A stretch of DNA of 9,298 bases, taken from assembly GCA_902784025.1 (NCBI GenBank), contig CACZTF010000237.1:1-9298 (forward strand). The letters run 5' to 3'. Position numbers and translations under genes: made by a program. A model generated the notes under the pieces. It was not told where the DNA came from and ran no database searches. It saw only the letters and a list, made by a program, of their open reading frames with translations. Of the stretch, positions 5,277 through 9,298 are shown piece after piece; positions within the stretch are counted from its first letter, which is position 1; every line of letters begins with the position of its first letter. The DNA is from an uncultured Lachnospiraceae bacterium. GTDB lineage: Bacteria > Bacillota > Clostridia > Lachnospirales > Lachnospiraceae.

Positions 5277-8120
5277 ATGAAAAAGGGTAAGTTTGACAGA
5301 TACATAAAGATAAGAGGAGCCGGGGAGCATAACCTGAAAGATATAGATGTGGATATCCCAAAGGACAGGCTGGTAGTGCTGACGGGATTATCGGGATCAG
5401 GCAAGAGCTCGCTGGCTTTTGATACGATATATGCAGAGGGACAACGACGTTATATGGAGTCCCTTTCTTCGTATGCGAGACAATTCCTCGGCCAGATGGA
5501 AAAACCGAAAGTTGAATCCATCGAAGGACTGTCGCCGGCGATCTCCATAGATCAGAAATCCACAAATAAAAATCCACGTTCAACTGTGGGTACGGTAACG
5601 GAGATATATGATTATCTTCGTCTTCTTTATGCAAGGGTAGGTATACCCCACTGTCCGAAATGCGGCAAAAAGGTAGAAAAGCAGACTGTGGACCAGATGG
5701 TGGACAGGATCATGCAGCTGCCGGAAAAAACAAAGCTTCAGATAATGTCCCCGGCGGTACGGGGAAAAAAGGGCCGTCATGAAAAGATATTCGAAAGTGC
5801 CAAAAAGAGCGGGTACGTACGTGTAAATGTCGATGGTATCGTTTATGATCTGGACGATACGCCTGAGTTGGATAAAAATAAAAAACATGATATTGACATA
5901 GTAGTAGACAGGCTGATCATGAAAGCCGGGATAGAAAAAAGGCTTTCGGATTCCGTGGAAACGGCGCTTCGTCTCAGTGACGGGTTAATGGAGGTTGTCA
6001 GCGACGGGGAGGAAATACTGAGATTTTCCCAGAGCTTTTCCTGTCCTGACTGCGATATAAGTATAGAAGAGATAGAACCCCGCAGCTTTTCGTTCAATAA
6101 TCCTTTTGGTGCCTGTCCGGCATGCTTCGGTCTCGGTTATAAGATGGAGTTCGATCCCGGGCTGATGATCCCGGATGATTCCCTTTCTATATCGGAAGGT
6201 GCCATAGCTGCTTACGGATGGCAGTCATCAAGCGATCCCTCATCGTTTTCCGGCGCTGTTTTAAAAGCCCTTGCAGATGAATACGGTTTTTCTCTGGATA
6301 CTCCTTACAGGGACTATCCCAAAAAGATCAAAGACCTTATAGTTTACGGTACAGGCGGTAAAAAGATAAATGTTCATTATCAGAGCGAAAGAGGACGGGG
6401 GGTATATCCCATTGCTTATTCCGGTCTGATAGCAACTACAGAGCAAAGGTACAGGGAAACTGCATCGGAGACGATGAAAGAACAGTACGAGCTTTTTATG
6501 AGGATCACTCCCTGTGCAGAGTGTAAAGGACAGAGGCTCAAGCCTTCATCCCTTGCCGTTACCGTGGGTGATAAAAACATATTTGAAATGACAGAGCTCA
6601 GTATAGACAAGCTTGCGCGTTTTGTTGAGGATCTTACATTTACAGAAAGGGAGCTTAACGTAGCCGGAGGCATATTAAAGGAGATAAAAGAAAGACTGAA
6701 GTTCCTGCTGGATGTGGGACTTAATTATCTTTCTCTTTCAAGGGCGACGGGTACATTATCGGGAGGTGAAGCACAGCGCATCAGGCTTGCCACCCAGATA
6801 GGATCCGGGCTTACGGGCGTGGTATACATTTTGGATGAGCCAAGTATAGGTCTTCACCAAAGGGATAATGACAGATTGCTGGCAACTCTTGAGCATCTGC
6901 GTGATCTGGGCAATTCCATGATAGTTGTGGAGCATGATGAGGATACAATGCGTGCGGCTGACTGGATAATAGACATAGGACCCGGAGCCGGAGAGCACGG
7001 CGGTGAAGTGGTGGCTGAGGGGACGGCTGCCGATCTTTGCAAAAACAAAAAATCCATCACGGGTGCTTATCTGTCAGGAAGGGAGGAAATACCTGTTCCC
7101 GCAGTGCGCAACGTACCGGGAGGCAGACTGACGATAAAAGGTGCCAGGGAGAACAACCTGAAAGGTATAAATGTGGACATTCCCCTGGGAGTACTGACTT
7201 GTGTTACAGGCGTATCCGGTTCCGGCAAGAGCTCCCTCATAAATGAGATACTTTACAAGGCTCTTGCAAAAAAAGTCAACAGATCCTTGTGTGTTCCCGG
7301 ACTTCATGATTCCATAGAGGGGATAGAAGCGGTAGATAAGGTCATTGATATAGACCAGGCACCCATAGGAAGGACTCCCAGATCAAACCCGGCCACATAT
7401 ACGGGCGTATTTGATATCATCAGGGATCTTTTTGCTGCGACTCCGGATGCGAAGGAGAGGGGATATAAAAAGGGACGGTTCAGTTTCAATGTAAAAGGCG
7501 GACGGTGTGAGGCATGCAGCGGCGATGGTATAATAAAGATAGAAATGCATTTTCTGCCGGATGTATATGTGCCTTGTGAGGTGTGCGGTGGAAAACGTTA
7601 TAACAGGGAGACCCTGGAGGTTAAGTACAAAGGAAAGACCATTTATGATGTTCTGAACATGACCGTAGATGAGGCTGTGGATTTTTTTGCAAATGTTCCT
7701 TCTCTCAAAAGACGTATTGAGACCATACGGGAAGTGGGGCTTGGTTATGTGCGCCTGGGACAGCCCTCTACTGAGCTTTCGGGAGGCGAAGCCCAGCGTA
7801 TGAAGATAGCTTCTGAGCTGTCCAAAAAGAGTACGGGACGAACGGTATACATTCTTGATGAACCCACGACAGGGCTGCATTTTGCAGATGTACACAGACT
7901 GACAGACATACTCCGGCGGCTCACTGAGGGAGGAAATACCGTGGTGGTGATAGAGCATAACCTGGATGTGATCAAGACAGCTGATCATATAATCGATATG
8001 GGACCCGAGGGAGGCGACGGCGGAGGAAGAGTCGTGGCAGAGGGAACGCCTGAAGAGATAGCAAAGAAAAAGAAGTCTTATACGGGGCAGTATCTGAAAA
8101 AATATCTGGATGAAAAATAA
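5277..8120 (+). CDS. uvrA: UvrABC excinuclease subunit A
   Basis: UvrA is the dimeric DNA damage sensor of nucleotide excision repair; it loads UvrB onto lesions using ATP. The 947-residue product is full length, with two ABC ATPase halves. Half one: Walker A GLSGSGKS (37-44), zinc-binding cysteines 256, 259, 280 and 283, a CPKCG pair at 126/129 at the start of the UvrB-binding insertion, signature LSGGEAQ (494-500), and Walker B VYILDEP (516-522). Half two: Walker A GVSGSGKS (645-652), the damage-sensing zinc finger with cysteines 744, 747, 767 and 770, signature LSGGEAQ (834-840), and Walker B VYILDEP (857-863). All key residues are present. GGGAG precedes the ATG by 6 bases. In many Firmicutes uvrA follows uvrB; here it follows an uncharacterised membrane-anchored protein with no terminator between, and uvrB is not in the window. 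No LexA-type operator is obvious just upstream. Confidence 0.98.
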   Translation: MKKGKFDRYIKIRGAGEHNLKDIDVDIPKDRLVVLTGLSGSGKSSLAFDTIYAEGQRRYMESLSSYARQFLGQMEKPKVESIEGLSPAISIDQKSTNKNPRSTVGTVTEIYDYLRLLYARVGIPHCPKCGKKVEKQTVDQMVDRIMQLPEKTKLQIMSPAVRGKKGRHEKIFESAKKSGYVRVNVDGIVYDLDDTPELDKNKKHDIDIVVDRLIMKAGIEKRLSDSVETALRLSDGLMEVVSDGEEILRFSQSFSCPDCDISIEEIEPRSFSFNNPFGACPACFGLGYKMEFDPGLMIPDDSLSISEGAIAAYGWQSSSDPSSFSGAVLKALADEYGFSLDTPYRDYPKKIKDLIVYGTGGKKINVHYQSERGRGVYPIAYSGLIATTEQRYRETASETMKEQYELFMRITPCAECKGQRLKPSSLAVTVGDKNIFEMTELSIDKLARFVEDLTFTERELNVAGGILKEIKERLKFLLDVGLNYLSLSRATGTLSGGEAQRIRLATQIGSGLTGVVYILDEPSIGLHQRDNDRLLATLEHLRDLGNSMIVVEHDEDTMRAADWIIDIGPGAGEHGGEVVAEGTAADLCKNKKSITGAYLSGREEIPVPAVRNVPGGRLTIKGARENNLKGINVDIPLGVLTCVTGVSGSGKSSLINEILYKALAKKVNRSLCVPGLHDSIEGIEAVDKVIDIDQAPIGRTPRSNPATYTGVFDIIRDLFAATPDAKERGYKKGRFSFNVKGGRCEACSGDGIIKIEMHFLPDVYVPCEVCGGKRYNRETLEVKYKGKTIYDVLNMTVDEAVDFFANVPSLKRRIETIREVGLGYVRLGQPSTELSGGEAQRMKIASELSKKSTGRTVYILDEPTTGLHFADVHRLTDILRRLTEGGNTVVVIEHNLDVIKTADHIIDMGPEGGDGGGRVVAEGTPEEIAKKKKSYTGQYLKKYLDEK

Positions 8121-8126
8121 AAATAT

Positions 8127-8155
8127 TTGAAAAAAACGTGATTTTGGTATATAAT
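8127..8155 (+). promoter_or_regulatory. Near-consensus sigma-A promoter for the amidase gene
   Basis: TTGAAA (8127-8132) and a perfect TATAAT (8150-8155) are separated by the ideal 17 bases. Transcription would start near 8162, giving a leader of about 125 bases before the amidase ATG. The -35 box begins only 7 bases after the uvrA stop codon, and no terminator is visible between them. Confidence 0.8.
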
Positions 8156-8162
8156 CGTTCAA

Positions 8163-8286
8163 ACTGTACTCTGAAACAGTGTGCTTAAAGATCGGGGCGG
8201 GATGAACGGGAGCGTTGGCAGAACCCTTCCGTGTTAATATTAATAAAAAAACAGATCGTATAAGGGTAATTTGCTTAAGGAGACTT
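8163..8286 (+). promoter_or_regulatory. Amidase mRNA leader with possible 11-codon upstream ORF
   Basis: The leader opens with a weak inverted repeat, ACTGT (8163-8167) and ACAGT (8176-8180). It contains a small ORF, ATG 8202 to TAA 8235-8237, encoding MNGSVGRTLPC, preceded by a G-rich stretch that is not a clear ribosome binding site. The palindrome TTAATATTAA (8234-8243) covers its stop. The real amidase ribosome binding site AAGGAG lies at 8277-8282. Whether the upstream ORF is translated is unknown. Confidence 0.35.
8277..8282 (+). promoter_or_regulatory. Amidase ribosome binding site
   Basis: AAGGAG sits 4 bases before the ATG at 8287 and decides that start over the TTG at 8215 and the later ATG at 8326, which has no such sequence. 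Confidence 0.7.
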
Positions 8287-9168
8287 ATGTATCAAAAAGG
8301 AAACGGGCGCAGACATAAAGCGCTCATGAAAAAGATTAAGACCGGAATATGGGCAGTTATAGGAGTGACTGCCGGTATATGTCTTATAGTGAGTGCCGCC
8401 GGATCCGGAAAAAACCAGGACGAGGTCGTGGCGAGCACTATATCGGCCGAGGAATCGGCGGCGGCAGAAAATCAGGAAGGTGCGGAAGCAACAGAGACAC
8501 TTGCCGAAAATAAAAAAGTGGATATGAAAGAGATGACTGAAGGAAGGGTGGTCATCAAGGAAAATATACTTACCGAATCTCCTAATTACGGTTATACCGG
8601 TAAAATGGAGGTAAAGGGTCTTATGCTCCATTCTATCGGAGTTGCCGTTTCCCAGGCAGAGGGGCAGGTGGAGCTTTTCGGTGAAAAGGATTACTGGAAT
8701 GCCGGAGTTCACGGGTTCATAGACTCGAACACCGGGGTTGTCTATCAAACACTTCCCTGGAACCAGGTGGCATGGCATTGCGGTTATGAAGAAGGCAACG
8801 GAGCTTACATAGGCGTGGAAATGTGTGAGACAGATGCCGGTGAGTACACAGAAGATTTTAAACTTATAGTTTCTGATGAAGATAAAGCGAAGGAACAGTG
8901 CCGTACCGCATATTACAGTGCCGTAAAGCTTTTTGCGGAGCTTTGCATAAAGTATAATCTGGATCCTTTAGAGGACGGAGTGGTCATCTCACATGAAGAA
9001 GGTCATGCAAGAGGCATTGCCACGAACCATGGTGATCCCGTGAACTACTGGGATGCGGTGGATTCGGGATATACCATGGACGGCTTCAGAAAGGATGTAA
9101 GTGATTACATGAAGCTTTTTGAGGAAAACGGCTGGGAGCTGAATGATAATATAAAGAATCCGGAATAA
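8287..9168 (+). CDS. Membrane-anchored N-acetylmuramoyl-L-alanine amidase (Amidase_2 family)
   Basis: This enzyme cleaves the bond between N-acetylmuramic acid and L-alanine in peptidoglycan and acts outside the membrane. The 293-residue product has a basic N-terminus, one hydrophobic helix at about residues 21-38 (anchor or uncleaved signal), a Glu/Ala-rich linker to about residue 80, and a zinc amidase domain from about residue 88 to the end. Visible family motifs are GLMLHS with His115, GVHGFID with His142, VYQTLPWNQVAWHCG with His164, IGVEMCE with Glu178, and ISHEEGHARGIATNHGDP with His236 and Asp250. His115, His236 and Asp250 are the likely zinc ligands, by analogy with T7-lysozyme-type amidases. 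The domain resembles phage endolysins, but no phage genes surround it. ATG 8287 is chosen because AAGGAG lies 4 bases upstream; the in-frame TTG at 8215 has GGGAG too close to it. It has its own promoter just after uvrA. No separate wall-binding domain is seen. Confidence 0.9.
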   Translation: MYQKGNGRRHKALMKKIKTGIWAVIGVTAGICLIVSAAGSGKNQDEVVASTISAEESAAAENQEGAEATETLAENKKVDMKEMTEGRVVIKENILTESPNYGYTGKMEVKGLMLHSIGVAVSQAEGQVELFGEKDYWNAGVHGFIDSNTGVVYQTLPWNQVAWHCGYEEGNGAYIGVEMCETDAGEYTEDFKLIVSDEDKAKEQCRTAYYSAVKLFAELCIKYNLDPLEDGVVISHEEGHARGIATNHGDPVNYWDAVDSGYTMDGFRKDVSDYMKLFEENGWELNDNIKNPE

Positions 9169-9185
9169 GATACAGAAAAAATTCG

Positions 9186-9214
9186 TTGACAAAAACATAA
9201 GATTTGTGTAGTAT
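9186..9214 (+). promoter_or_regulatory. Sigma-A promoter for a gene beyond the right edge
   Basis: A perfect TTGACA (9186-9191) is followed after 17 bases by TAGTAT (9209-9214), four of six matches to the -10 consensus. The start of transcription should be near 9221. It lies 17 bases after the amidase stop and leads into the structured leader that ends with a ribosome binding site. Confidence 0.65.
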
Positions 9215-9220
9215 TAACCA

Positions 9221-9292
9221 ATGCGCCGCTCGATAAGGGCAGAAAAGAAGAGCTTTTACGGCTCTCCCCGTATTCGGCGTGACTTTCATTAA
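9221..9292 (+). CDS. Possible leaderless 23-codon leader peptide (speculative)
   Basis: An ATG at the predicted transcription start opens a 23-codon frame ending in TAA (9290-9292), and that stop shares its last two bases with the ribosome binding site AAGGAGGA. The peptide would be strongly basic, starting MRRSIRAEKKSFYG and ending RIRRDFH. There is no Shine-Dalgarno sequence before it, so translation would have to be leaderless. The overlap of its stop with the next gene's ribosome binding site would allow coupling or attenuation, but a chance ORF of this length is quite possible. Confidence 0.2.
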   Translation: MRRSIRAEKKSFYGSPRIRRDFH

Positions 9293-9298
9293 GGAGGA
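9221..9298 (+). promoter_or_regulatory. Structured leader ending in a perfect ribosome binding site
   Basis: CGCCG (9224-9228) pairs with CGGCG (9275-9279). Inside this, GGG (9237-9239) can pair with CCC (9267-9269), and AGAGC (9249-9253) with GCTCT (9261-9265) around a 7-base loop, so the leader can fold into one long branched or bulged arm. AAGGAGGA (9291-9298) follows 11 bases later and must serve a gene starting just outside the window. No known riboswitch or ribosomal-protein leader is recognised. Confidence 0.5.

Noticed and set aside
7383..8162. A 259-codon minus-strand frame opposite the end of uvrA
   Set aside because: uvrA is complete and conserved in the plus frame here. The antisense frame has no recognisable motif and no convincing ribosome binding site, so it is a shadow of uvrA codon usage.
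8215..8286. TTG 8215 as amidase start
   Set aside because: The nearest purine-rich sequence (GGGAG, 8208-8212) is only two bases away, while ATG 8287 has AAGGAG at suitable spacing and gives a typical anchor N-terminus.
1..9298. CRISPR array, insertion sequence, prophage, tRNA or a new defence system
   Set aside because: No spaced direct repeats, transposase, terminal inverted repeats, cloverleaf or phage structural genes are visible. The amidase alone does not indicate a prophage, and the identifiable genes are housekeeping.

Overview
The window looks like chromosomal DNA from a low-to-moderate GC Gram-positive bacterium of the Clostridia, most likely a Lachnospiraceae-type organism. This rests on strong AGGAGG-type ribosome binding sites, sigma-A-like promoters (TTGAAA-17-TATAAT, TTGACA-16-TATACT), the PdxS route to pyridoxal phosphate, and a membrane-anchored, phage-endolysin-like amidase. 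The genus cannot be named from sequence reading alone. I see no tRNA, rRNA, CRISPR array or insertion sequence.

Layout. Bases 1-1113 (minus strand) hold the first 371 codons of a six-helix membrane protein with a long Lys/Asp/Gly/Ala tail that runs off the left edge. A 334-base AT-rich divergent region (1114-1447) separates it from pdxS (1448-2320, plus), the synthase subunit of pyridoxal 5'-phosphate synthase. No pdxT partner is present in the window. A fresh promoter with a hairpin leader (2381-2464) then begins a probable three-gene unit: a small four-helix membrane protein resembling ATP synthase subunit I (about 2465-3097), an overlapping gene for a large membrane-anchored extracytoplasmic protein of unknown function (3018-5183), and a complete uvrA (5277-8120), the damage-recognition ATPase of nucleotide excision repair. 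After uvrA, a near-consensus promoter drives a family-2 N-acetylmuramoyl-L-alanine amidase with an N-terminal membrane anchor (8287-9168). The right edge (9186-9298) contains another promoter, a structured leader with a possible 23-codon leaderless ORF, and a perfect Shine-Dalgarno sequence for a gene starting just beyond the window.

How the genes relate. Cofactor synthesis (PdxS), DNA repair (UvrA) and cell-wall hydrolysis (amidase) are ordinary housekeeping functions, and each appears to have its own promoter. The less ordinary parts are the out-of-frame overlap of the second and third genes of the uvrA unit, where one tandem repeat is read in two frames to give an acidic and a basic tail; the uncharacterised extracytoplasmic protein placed directly before uvrA; the membrane protein with the low-complexity tail; and the structured leaders at 2434-2452 and 9221-9298. 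I find no convincing new multi-gene defence or mobile system here.
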